From the NCBI GenBank assembly GCA_963931865.1, contig OZ007509.1, positions 7,677,131 through 7,741,130 on the forward strand: a stretch of DNA of 64,000 nt. The letters are read 5' to 3'. The DNA comes from Axinella damicornis (Eukaryota > Porifera > Demospongiae > Axinellida > Axinellidae). The notes under the pieces were generated by a model that saw nothing but the letters and a program-made list of their open reading frames with translations, searched no databases and was not told where the DNA came from. Of this stretch, positions 44,147-56,500 are shown in pieces (position 1 is the stretch's first letter; each line of letters begins with the position of its first letter). A program made the position numbers and the translations under genes.

Positions 44147-46877
44147 AGACCTCCCTAGTGGGGGCATGAGTCCCCCCCAAACTCAACATCCTGTATGAAC
44201 CCCTGGACTGTGGTTACCAACTCAGAGAGGGCAGTGGGCAGACATTACTTCTTACACTCAGAATCCATTTACGATAACTTCGATCCAGGTGGGTAAAAAA
44301 CTTCTGGCAGCTGCCCACTATTATTATTATTTCATATGAAATATACAAAAATAGTCAGCCCACTACCATCAGCTCACCTCTATGAAGACCAGCGCTAGGG
44401 TGTGGGTGTGGTACACCTGGCTGTCTTCCTGGGCAAAGAAGGCACTCTGTAGGCAAAACAGGAGAACAGACATAAACACACCCACGTGCACACGCCTCAT
44501 GCTGTTAGGCACAAGTGGGGGAATATACACACTCCTTCAGTAAGTAAAGTACGTACGTAGGGGGGAGGGTGCCGAACAACGACTGGCTTGCTGAGCTCGA
44601 CTACTAGGTCAGTAGTACATAGTAGGTAGGAGTAGTCAGAATCTGCCAAAGTTAGTGACCGAGATGCAATAATTTTAATCACACAATGTTTCAACCTGGG
44701 TAGGTCTTCCTCAAGGTGGGCAATTTTAATCACGCAACGTTTTCGACCTGGGTAGGTATTGGGTAGACCTTGAGGAAGACATACCCTGGTTGAAACGTTG
44801 TGTGATTACATCTCGGTCACGAACTTTGGCAGATTCTGACTACTCCTACCTGCTATGCACTCCTTCAGTAGTACTTGTAGAGAGATTGAGAGATCAACAC
44901 GGGTTGGTGGTCTCTGCCCATTCATGAGGCACTGTATATACATGTATAGTACGGCCACAGTGATTGCCACAGCACTGTGGTGTGTTCATAGTACTGTAGG
45001 GTCTCAACAATTAGTCGACCATTGATGGCATGATCTAAAGTGGTGCTCAGAGAAGGTATGAGTTGTGAAGGAAGAACAAACCCTTTACCAGAAAGAGAAA
45101 GAAATGATTTAGATAGAGAAACTCGTAACAGTATGGAATTGACAGGCCAACTATCAGTTCTCCAAGGACACAAACGCAGTGTTACATGTAGGTTTGAATG
45201 AAGTCATTCCATCAGTCCTCTACGACCTACACACACATGACACATACATGGGACTGGAGGTAGAGTAGAAGTAGATTGCAGGATGACGAGGTTACTATAG
45301 CAGGCATTAATTATTATGTACATCGAGGGGCAACCGCACTCCTGGTATTCTGAGGTACGTACATGTAATTTGCCATCAGCACTGAGGGAATTAGCTTCGT
45401 TCCCAGGCCTCCCATGCGGCCTGGGAACGAGGCTATGAGGGAATGTACAGTGCACACTACTCATAGCAGCATGTATGAATATCCCTCACTCTTTCTACTG
45501 AAGAGCTAAACCAGCTACAAGTGAAGACAGATGAGGTACCATCCTGTTTCAGGCAGGCCAGATCCTAGGACTGGAAATGCCACCTGGACATTAGCCATAG
45601 CTGATCTACACATTACTACCAACCTAGTCTCGTTCCCAGGCGGCCTGGGAACGAGGCTACTATCAACCTACTGCCAGTGGAGTTTATTGCTGCATATGTA
45701 CCTTCCCTGCAGCCAGTTCCTTCTCGAGCTTCCTCTGACTCTCCACCCACAGATAGCACAATAGCCATTCATAGGCAGCCAGGGCATCTGGTGTGTGTTT
45801 GGGAAGGAATAGGGGAGGGAGGAGGGGGAGGGGAGGGGGAGGGGAAGGGTGAGAGGGAAGGGGAGGGGAGGGGGAAGGGTGGAGGGGAAGGGGGAATGGG
45901 GAGGGGGAGGTAGGGGGAGGGGAGGGGAGGGGAGGGAGAGGGAAGGGGAGGGGGAGGGAAAGGGTAGGGGGAAGGGGAGGGGGAGGAAGAGGGGGGAGGA
46001 CGAAGGGGAGGGGGATGAAGAGGGGGAGGATGAAGGGGAGGGTGTTTGGGAGGGGGAAGGGGGAGGAAGAGGGGGAGGGGAGGGGGGGATGAAGGGGAGG
46101 AGGGGGGGAGGGGTAGGGTGGAGGGGAGAGGGGGAGAGGAATGAGGAATGGAAGGAGGGAAATGAGGAGAAGAGAAGAAGAAAGGCAGGGAAGAGTGGGA
46201 GGGAGGGGCAAAACAGGGTGGGAGGATGGAAATGGGGGAGAAGGAAATAGAGAAGAGTGAGTGAGTGAGTGTTACTCCAATACTGAACATAACGAACGTT
46301 GGTAACCCCCGCTGACCTTCATGGGTGACGGTCCTGGTGCCTGGTCTGAAGCTCCTCCTGAGGACACTCTTGTAGCTGTCCAGGATGTTCACGCTACCCA
46401 GTGGAGAGGTCACCACTTTGCCTGCAGGGAATACCATCTTCACATACACATGCAATACCACACAGCGTCACATTCGCTAGCAGGTAGACAGTGAATGGAG
46501 ACTCCAGATACTTTGCCATCATTTTTGTCTTGAGAAGAGTGTTGTGGAGTGGTTCCAATGGAGTGGTCGAGCTCAAGAAAGCATGCAGGAAAACATGCTC
46601 GTGTCTAGACTGCACATGTGTTCAGAATGTTTATTCTCACCCACATAGGATCTACAAGGTCTCAACAGTCTGCTATGCCCAAGGTATACTTTGGAGGGGT
46701 AAATTACATGTAAAGGGCATGTTTATGATGATGAAAGGAGGTTTGCTCAACTGAAAATACAGGTAATGCTGGATGTGTGTAGAGAGCTAATTAGCATGAT
46801 TAAAAAATCACTTTCTTAATACCAGGGTAGCCTAATTCACAAGGTCAGGGTATGGGGTTTAGGCAGGTTTCTTTGGT

Positions 46878-46912
<35 letters not shown>

Positions 46913-47240
46913 GCATTTGCCCCCTTGGAAATGTTATAGTATGCTTATGGGCCACATGGTTTGCCATTGCTTATGTCCACTCAAGATGGTGGCACTTCAT
47001 GACAGCTGTAGCTAGCCATACAGGTTGCTGGACACAGTGTTCACACTAGGCCTTCAATGCACAAGAGGACTTAAGTTGGAACTGGTGGCAAAAAGTATAA
47101 CGACTGACCTGCTTGCTTCTCAGCAAACCAGCTGAGGAGGTAGTTGGCTGTCTGCTGCAGGAGAACATTGTTGTCCCCCTCATAGGTCAGATTGGGGTCG
47201 TGGTCATTGCGTAGGGCACCCAGGCGATTGACTTTTGGTG

Positions 47241-47325
<85 letters not shown>

Positions 47326-47515
47326 GAGTGTGCATGTGTTGGGTGTGTGCATGTGTGTTGTGTGTGTGTTGTGTTGTGTGTGCGTGTGTGTTGTGTGTGT
47401 GTGTTGTGTTGTGTGTGTGTGTGTGTGTGTGTGTTGAGTGTGCATGTGTTGGGTGTGTTGTGTGTGTTGTGTGTGTTGTGTGTGTTGTGTTGTGTGTGTG
47501 CATGTGTGTGTTGTG

Positions 47516-47586
<71 letters not shown>

Positions 47587-50500
47587 TTCCTTTACATCAC
47601 AAATGTGGTGCCCCATCTGGCCAGAAGAGGCAGAGTTATTACATTGGAATGTTCATGAGGAACTAACTTTGTTGCATGCACATGTAACCTCGTATCAGTG
47701 TTACTGCAAGTGAGCAAAGACGACTTTGTGTATTGTCAGCGTTGTGGAGACACAAGAATGAACGTACACAGCAGGTTTGGCTGTCCAGCAAATTGCTTTG
47801 GGTGGCACTGCACAGCACGCCTGCACAATTTGTGCATGTACATGAATGCGCTTCTGCCCAAACTCTATATATTTCCGTGATGGGAGTTGGGGAACGAGAC
47901 TAAGGTGGTACATGGCTGAGAGGATCACAGCTAGCCCACCCAATCAATGGCAGTGACGACCATGCACCTATCGGCTTGTCAACACGAGCACATGATGACA
48001 TCATCGTCACTGCGGCGCAATGATGATGTTGTCATCATGCGCTCTCGACCTAGCTCAAAGAGGTTCCTACCTGAGAGGTATCCGTGCCCACCGCAGGCCT
48101 CCCTGCACTCCTGGATGCCATCTCGAGCTACGAATCCTGCCAAGGACTTGCAGGCACACGAAATGGCATGGATCTCCCTGCCCAGCTCTGCCTGCAGGAG
48201 AAAGTGATACTATACATGTACACAGAAACTATAGTTTCTTCATTACAGTGAACAGGTATGAACAGCATGTTGAGTAACAGAAGTCAGGTGTTCGGGGGGC
48301 AGGACTAGGCTAGCAAGGTGTGGAACCTTTGTACTTACGTACTTGACCTTGACCTTGCACTAGTGTGACACCAATGCTCTTTGCCAGGGACACTATTGCA
48401 CCAGGCTGTCAGTGCGTCGGAAGGAGCGAGAGCTCACAAAGCTGCTGAACAGAGAACTGTCGTGCACTGCTCACACGAATACCATGAGGAGGGTGAGAGC
48501 TCGTCACATTTTGCACTGGAATATGTCCAGTGCCAGGATAATGTGCGAACACAATCGGGGACAACAGCTGAAGCGAGCAAAGCTGCTTGTAACTTTTAAT
48601 TTTGCAATGGTTATGAATGCCAGAGAGAGGGATAAATATTTTAAAATTTTGAACTGACTGGACTTTTGGACTCAAGGCAGCCAGCAGTATTATGTGCAGA
48701 ACTCATGCAGCCACTGATTCTCTCACCTCAATTTCCCTCTCTCGATCTCAGCATTCATAATCATCACATAATATTATTACACTGCATGTGAGCCCCACAT
48801 TGAGTTTACTGGAGATTACAGTTTACTAGGAATTACTAGAGTACTGAAGATTACTAGGGATTACTAGAGATTACTAGAGATTACTAGAGATTACTAGAGA
48901 TTACTAGAGATTACTGGAGATTACTGGAGATTACTGGAGATTACTAGAGATTACTAGAGATTACTGGAGATTACTAGAGATTACTGTGCAGAGCAGTCAT
49001 TACCACAATGGGGCAGAACACATACCTGCCTCTCGCCCTTCTCCCCTACCACCATGGCCACACTGAAACTGACAAAGTCAGCGAAGAACGTATAGATAAA
49101 ATGAAGGAGGGCATACTCTGCAGCCAGGTATGGGAAGAGACGCCATTGCTGTAGGATGGTTACAAATGTGTAATGGTCATAATTATGTGAATGCATACCG
49201 GTATCCAACAAATACATTTTCTCAGAGATGGTCATATGCTCCACGGGGTGTATTATATACAGGGTTTCATATGGGGTTGGGAGTGGGGGAGGGTGTTCCA
49301 AGATTAGATTCAACAACTATAGATTTAATTCAAGTTGAAAATGGTTTGGAAATCAACTTTAAGGGAATGTAGGGGGGCATGCCTGCAGACCCCCTAGTGA
49401 TCCGTCCGCCTTGGGGCAGTCAGGGCGTCTTCCCTCACACGCTGTAACGTACCAGCAGCCAGCAATATTCCCAAGATAGTATTGTAAAAACCTACTTATG
49501 CACTCACTTGTAACTGGTACTCAATTACTGGAACCTCCACATCAGGGCTGGGTCCAAACTGTCGACGTACTGCTGAATATCTACAGAGAAATGTACACAC
49601 ATATGTACATATGCTGCTTGACCGGATCATAATATATCTAATGGCACATGCAACACACCTGAGATATTCTCAAGATGCTGACAAACATGATTTTCACAGC
49701 ATAGGGTATATACCCCATTTGGGTGTAAGGAAAACTTCGGGATGAAAGGCTGAATTGTGTAGGGTCGAAGTTGGTGTGTTTAAAGTACTGTAGGTTAATT
49801 GCCTGCCCAACAAACAAAAGCACAAACAAATTGTGAGTTAGTATAGCTCAGGGCATGGAACACCCTTTCTCTAACCTGGAGGTTTTCAACGGGTACCTAC
49901 ATACGACGTACACTGTGAAAATTACAGTGTAATTACACTCCTAGTAGGGGCAGTTTGTTTCTACTGTTTAACCCTTTAACCACGGAATTCTTCCCACCAA
50001 GACAACACATTTTCATGCATTCAGCGCACACCACTTTCGTAGGTACTCCTCTCCCACAGCATTCGCTCCTCAGCGGCCAAACTTGGTGGGGCCCGCACAC
50101 ATGGAGAGACCCCTCTGGCAATACCGTTAATGATATTCATGACCCCCCACAAGGCCAGCAATCGGAGGTCAAAGGTGGATGTCAGCCGGATTTTCGCCCA
50201 GCATTTCCCTAAACTTGGGCCAGATCTGACTGATGGCACACCTTACACCACCAATTTGCAGGTTTTCTTGAGGCCCTGGGTGGGGTCTATGAACATCATT
50301 AGAATCAAAAATTCTCGGGTCAATGAATCTCATTAAAATCAAAAAACGCCCGCGACCGGCCGAAGGGGGGGCTGCCGCCCCCCCTTCGAAACCCCCCCGC
50401 TTGTACGTTTAGTGGGGGAGGCGCGCCGAAATCTGACCAAATTTTTGAGTTCGTGCCTTAAAGTCGTCCCTAGGCCCTCTGAAGACTTTTTGGTCTCTTT

Positions 50501-53500
50501 TTGGACTGGCGAGAAGCCCTACAAGTGCATAGGGTCTAAATTACGCCTATAGACGTCATTGGGGCTTAAAGGGTTAAGCACTGAGGGAAGGTGAATGAAG
50601 ATTCTGACTATAATTTTGAGATTGCCGACACTTTTGTAGAATGTGCTGAAACTTTCGTGTTCCCATTGACTGCCACTGTTTGCTTCGACTGACATGCAAA
50701 GTATGTGACATGGCGGATGTGTGTGTTAACTGGGATGAGCCATAAGCTAGCTGTCTACAGGCAGCCTGGTTGCTGTAAGTATGAGCTGGCAGACAGAATC
50801 AGAGTCTGCTGAAGTATCCACGAGGTGAGAGAAAGACCTTAGGTATCATTCTGAAAAGTATGTTTACCCTACTGGTACGCAGCACTACCAGGGTGCAGCT
50901 GCCACTTGTTTGGAACTATAATGCTCACCTTATTGCAATGGTCAGGGCCATACCGAGATTAGTGACTCCCATCCCTACTATCCCCACACGGCCAGCAGAA
51001 AGGGCCCCCAGGGACGCTCCATGACGCTTGCTAGGGTCCTGTCAGGGGAGCAACACATGAGGCAGACTCACAACTGCCTTGGCTCATCAGGGTTGAGCAG
51101 TGTGATGGGTGTTGGTGTTGACATGCTCACATGCGTGTCCTCGTGAGAGTTGGGAAACTATAGTACCAACACCAATGGGTGCCTAGTAGGGAACAGACGT
51201 CATCAGTTGTAAAGCATGTGCAATGTACACATGAGATTGGCACTGATTATTGTTAAGCACATGCTAGCCTTGTTCCCAGGCCTCCTCCCCAGCTTTTTTT
51301 TTGTTTTTGCACAGTATGTGGAGGAGACTGGGAACCAGGCTAGCACATGCTGTACGGGACAGCTGAGCGATAGCCACTGCACCCTCTTTTATGGCCCCTT
51401 GGCCACAGGGGACCCAGATGAGCCCTTATTCCCCATGGGACAATCATAGAAGAGTTCCATTTTGCACACTGAGGCAGCCATTGCAAGCATATTCATGACC
51501 CTAACCATTCCCACTCACTATATATACAACTTTGGAGGAAATGGAGACCCTACAGGATGCAGTGCAACGTTACTCCAGCCCCATGATGCTTTGTAGCTGT
51601 TAGCACCACAAAAGAGTGTGTAAACTCCCAAATGTTTCTTCTTATTGCTGAGCACCTTAGTGTGAAGTCAGGTTGTGTTTGTATCTACATCCATCACACT
51701 TGAATTGTCTGGGTAGTATTATGGCAGTATCCACACGTGGATACTACGGTAAGTAGATACATACTACATGGTGTATGTGCCTATATACGTATGTACCTGT
51801 ACAGGTAAGTAGATACATAGCATACACAATTATCCTACTTACTCTGTATGGAGATTTGTATTTTCCTTCGGGAGTAACATCCCCAGTTCTGCTCAAGAGG
51901 TTCTCCCTTGGTATCCGGTATTGGTTGAAGACCGCAAAGCTATATATAGACAAGAGAAGCATTTGCTTATGGAATACATACCATCCACTGCAAACTATAT
52001 CAGTTGCTCAGATAGTGATGCTTTGGTTACCATGCACGAAAGCTGGACCTCAGATGTTTCAACAACCACAGCCGGTTGTAGAGGTCATTTTCCGCCTGTG
52101 GAAGCCTTAGATGTGCTTTAATCACTGGTTATAGAGTTTCAAATTGCATGCAGACAGGGCCACTTTCAGCCTTTCAAGCATGTTCACAGACTTAACCACC
52201 TAGTCATGATGAGTTTCACTCTCTTGGGCAATTCAAACCGCTGATAAACAGGCCTTGAGAGGTCTGCATTTGAAAAGGATGATAATGAAGGTGTGCTCCT
52301 TGTCAATGTAAGCAATGCTTTCAACACCCTGAATCGTCAACTTGACATTCAACGGCTGTGCCCACCCCTCGCTACCATCCTGATTAACATGTAGAGCTCC
52401 AACAGGATCGTTTGTGGACGGTGACATACTGATCACCCAAGAAGCCACCACCCAAGGGGATCCACTCGCTATGCCCGTATGCCCTTGCTACCATCCCTTT
52501 AATCAGGAATTTGGAAGGACACACGAAGCAAGTGTTCTATGCTGACGATGTGGCTGCAGTGGGAAAACTGCCACCCTACGTGTGTGGTGGGACAAACTGC
52601 CATGGCTTCCTTGGCTCCAAATTTCGGTTGCTTCCAAGACCTGGTTGGTGACCGAGGGGGCCTCTTTTGCCGATGCCATGTCTGCCTTTGCTGGCACTGG
52701 TGTCAAGTAACATGCGATGGCAGACCCAATCTTGGTGCCCCCATTGGCTCTCAATATGTGGAGTCAAAGGTCAACGAGTGGACGTCCAATGTGAAACGAC
52801 TTGCTTCTATTGCTGTGACTCAACCGCATGCTGCTTTTTCAGCTTTCTCACACATGGCCTGACGAGCAAGTGGATCTCCATCAGGCATAACGAGATACGC
52901 ACCACCTTTCTGACGGAAGTATGCCATGATGTATGTATAGAGCCTGAACTACAGCCCGTGACTAGTGAGGTCCTGTCGCCAATTCTCACGTCTCGACATA
53001 GCTGAAAATGGGTTTTGGGGAGCACATTTGAAAGGACATACTTCGATATAAGGGTTTTTAACCCTCATGCCCCGTCTAACAGACACACTCCACTATCTAC
53101 CTGCTACAGAAAACACGAGCAGATAGAGAAGCACACCTACGAGCAAAGAGTCAGGGACACTGAACATGGTACACTTACCCCCTTAGTGCTCTCTGCTTCA
53201 GGAGGTCTCGCCAACAAAGCCAACATTCTACAAAAGACTGACCTCTCTGCTCGCCTCCAAATGGGATCAGCCCTACAGCGCTACTCTATGCTGGCTGCGC
53301 TGTCGACTAGCCTTCTCTCTTCTACACTCAGCAATCCAGTCCCTCAGAGGTGCCCGTTCATTGCATGGGCATGCCATCAAGACTCCCGCCGTGGTTGACA
53401 TCGAATCAAACATTTCCTCAGCCCTTTAGAATAAGGTATTTACGTATATACCTAGAAAGGAAAAACATGCAGTAATCCAGTTCATAATTTGCCTTCAAAA

Positions 53501-56500
53501 CCCGAATTTACTACGCAACCAAAACCAGTCCCAACCAGTGCTTACAATACTCTCCTCACCCGTTAGCCAAGCCATTCTGTCCGAGCTTACTCCCCATGTC
53601 TCCAACCAGGACCCCGGGGTAGGGAGTTAGGGTCTGCGGGTGGCGCACAGGAACCACGAAGCCGTGCAGACCATGGCACTTCCCATCTGGGGTATACAAC
53701 TGAGCGTACACGGCAGCGTGGGTGGCAATGTTGCCCAGGTTTCCTGACCAGCACTTGATGGCCTCAAAGTCTGGAGTGTGCAACACAAACTCCTGTATGC
53801 AGAGAACACATGCAGTCGGATCTACTGACCAATCCTTGTACAACACACAACATACATATTTATTTGGATATCAAATACGTACATACACTTAGATCCAATT
53901 ATGGTGCTTAGAATCTACCTATGCGCTCTTGATTTTAGCTAATGAAACCATCAAAATTTGGAAACTAAAACCACATTAATGGTACTTCACCTAAACTAAA
54001 TCTTGAAACAGCTGGTCTTTGGTTAGTAAGCTAACTTATCAACTAAACTGTCACCAAAACTTTTTTGTCTTGGCACCGAAGTGCCGAGACACAGTGCTGG
54101 ATGCGTAGGTACGTACGTACGTGGTACGTACGTCGCTTTTCGCAATGCGCCCACGCAAGTGCTGCATACATGCTCTACACCGTTAATAGGGTGTCAAACG
54201 TATTTATAGCCTGCAAGTAGACCTTCAAATATGATTATGGGTTTGCATGGCTTCTCATGAATCCTCTTACCAAGACTGCTGCTATATAAGTAGCTCTAAT
54301 ACTTAATTCAGGACAATGAATACTCACCCATCCAGTGTGCTGCACTCAGCCATCCCAAGTGCATACTAAAGCTCACTCAGCTCTAGCTAGCTAGCTGTAG
54401 GCCTATAGATAAGTGCTGAAAGAATTGGCCAAGGTGTTGACTAAACATCAAGCCCAGACACGACCATACTGCTTTCACTCTTTGGGTGAACATTCCTGAC
54501 CCACCCCTTGCTCACACAGAATCTCCAAGGATATTGACGCTCACTTAAGCTGAAAGTCTCATAGCTAACAGGTTTTTGCAGTCATAATAAAGGGTTAAGC
54601 AGCTGCCATGTCCTCTGCATGATTCTAGCTGATACCAAGTCGTGCCGAGACAAATCAAGTCTTTTAAAGACTCACTTGTTAAAACTAAACCTGAATGTTG
54701 TTGGCCATTATACTGCTCAATCACGTCATGCCAATGCCACAGTATGTGATGGCCAATATTATTCAGGCAGGACAGTACCTGTGTAACAGGGTCATAGGTG
54801 GCAGTGGTCCTCATTCCGCGAGCATTGCTGCCATGTGAGAGCTCTGTCAGTGCAAAGCAACCATAAATCTGGAGGTGGAGAAAAGTTTTATAAAGTGCAA
54901 CCGAAAGCAGCACTTCTAATCAACTTAGGACTGGTTTTGATTGCAAGAATTGAAATTGCGAGTTTGTTTCGACTGCGCAAACTGAAATGGGTGTGCAATA
55001 TTTGCATTCAATCTCGAAAAGAAAATGTATTACCTACGCAATCAAACCAGTCCTACAGTATTAGTTGCAGAAGAGGTCAGGGCCAAAGTGCATCCCGAGG
55101 AAACAACAGAGACTGTAATGGCACATTTCATAAGTCTAAATAGAGCCCACCATAATATTATTTCTGAGGGAGCTGGCAATATGATTTTTTGGGTGCATGT
55201 ATGCCTTAGGGTAGTTAGTAAAGCCTCCAGGTTTCAAGCCTAAAAGATGTTTAGTTTGGGAGTTAGAGGGCACTATAAATTGCACTTTTCCTATACGTAT
55301 ATACGTTACATATGGGTTGGGGGATAACCTAACCTCCCATGTACGTATGAGAAAAGTGCAATTTTGGTTGCCCTGTAACGGCCAAACTAAACACGTTTTA
55401 GGCTTCAAACTTGAAGGCTTTACTAACCACCTTAAAGCCTATACATGCACCAAAAAAAATTGCCAGCCCCCTCAGAAATGTTTTGGTGGGCTCGATTTAG
55501 ATTTATGCAAATGTGTCATTGAGAAACACACACAGACAGCAGTAGGTATGACTATTACTTTCATGTCCCTTGAATCCTCAAAGAAATGGCTGTGTCTGGA
55601 AGTGCCAGTACCCCTCACGGCTCCAGCAAACACCTGCAATGCAAACAGGAGCACAGACTAATACAGGTCATACACAACAGGTAGATTCAAGGCAGTGATG
55701 AGGATGCATATAGATCTCTTTGACATTCTTCCTTTTACTACATGTAGAAAGTTCCAGCAAATCCCTATAGGTGTGCCTAGGTTCATGAGAAGATGCAGGC
55801 GAGAACGAAGAGGTATTGCGCTTAGATTTACCACCACAATTTCTGGATCAAGGTTCAACATGTGCACACACACCATCCTTGGTCATATTGATCTGCACCA
55901 TGCACAAGCATGCTGGACATCCAGGTATGATCTCTGTACCACAAGCATGCTGGGTATCCAGGTACGATCTCTGTACCACAAGCATCCTGGAGATTTAGGT
56001 ACATGTACGATCTCTGTACCACGAGCATGCTGGAGATCCAGGTACAATCTCTGTACCACCAGCATGCTGGAGATTCAGGTACGATCTCTGTACCACAAGC
56101 ATGCTGGAGATCCAGGTACGATCTCTGTACCACCAGCATGCTGGAGATTCAGGTACGATCTCTGTACCACAAGCATGCTGGAGATCCAGGTACGATCTCT
56201 GTACCACAAGCATGCTGGAGATTTTGGTACATGTACGATCTCTGTACCACGAGCATGCTGGAGATCCAGGTACAATCTCTGTACCACAAGCATATTGGAG
56301 ATCCACTCTGTATCACCAGCATGCTGGAGATTTAGGTACAATCTCTGTACCACCAGCATGCTGGAGATTCAGGTACGATCTCTGTATCACCAGCACGCCG
56401 GAGATCCAGGTACGATCTCTGTACCACCAGCATGCTGGACCACCAGCAAGCTGGAGATTCAGGTACGATCTCTGTACCACAAGCATGCTGGAGATCCAGG

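Noticed and set aside
45684..46461. Pro-rich and Gly/Glu-rich open frames
   Set aside because: Low-complexity purine/pyrimidine tract between ACOX3 exons 11 and 12; only the parts matching exons are kept.
47071..47713. CVCV and THTH open frames
   Set aside because: Translation of the GT/CA microsatellite.
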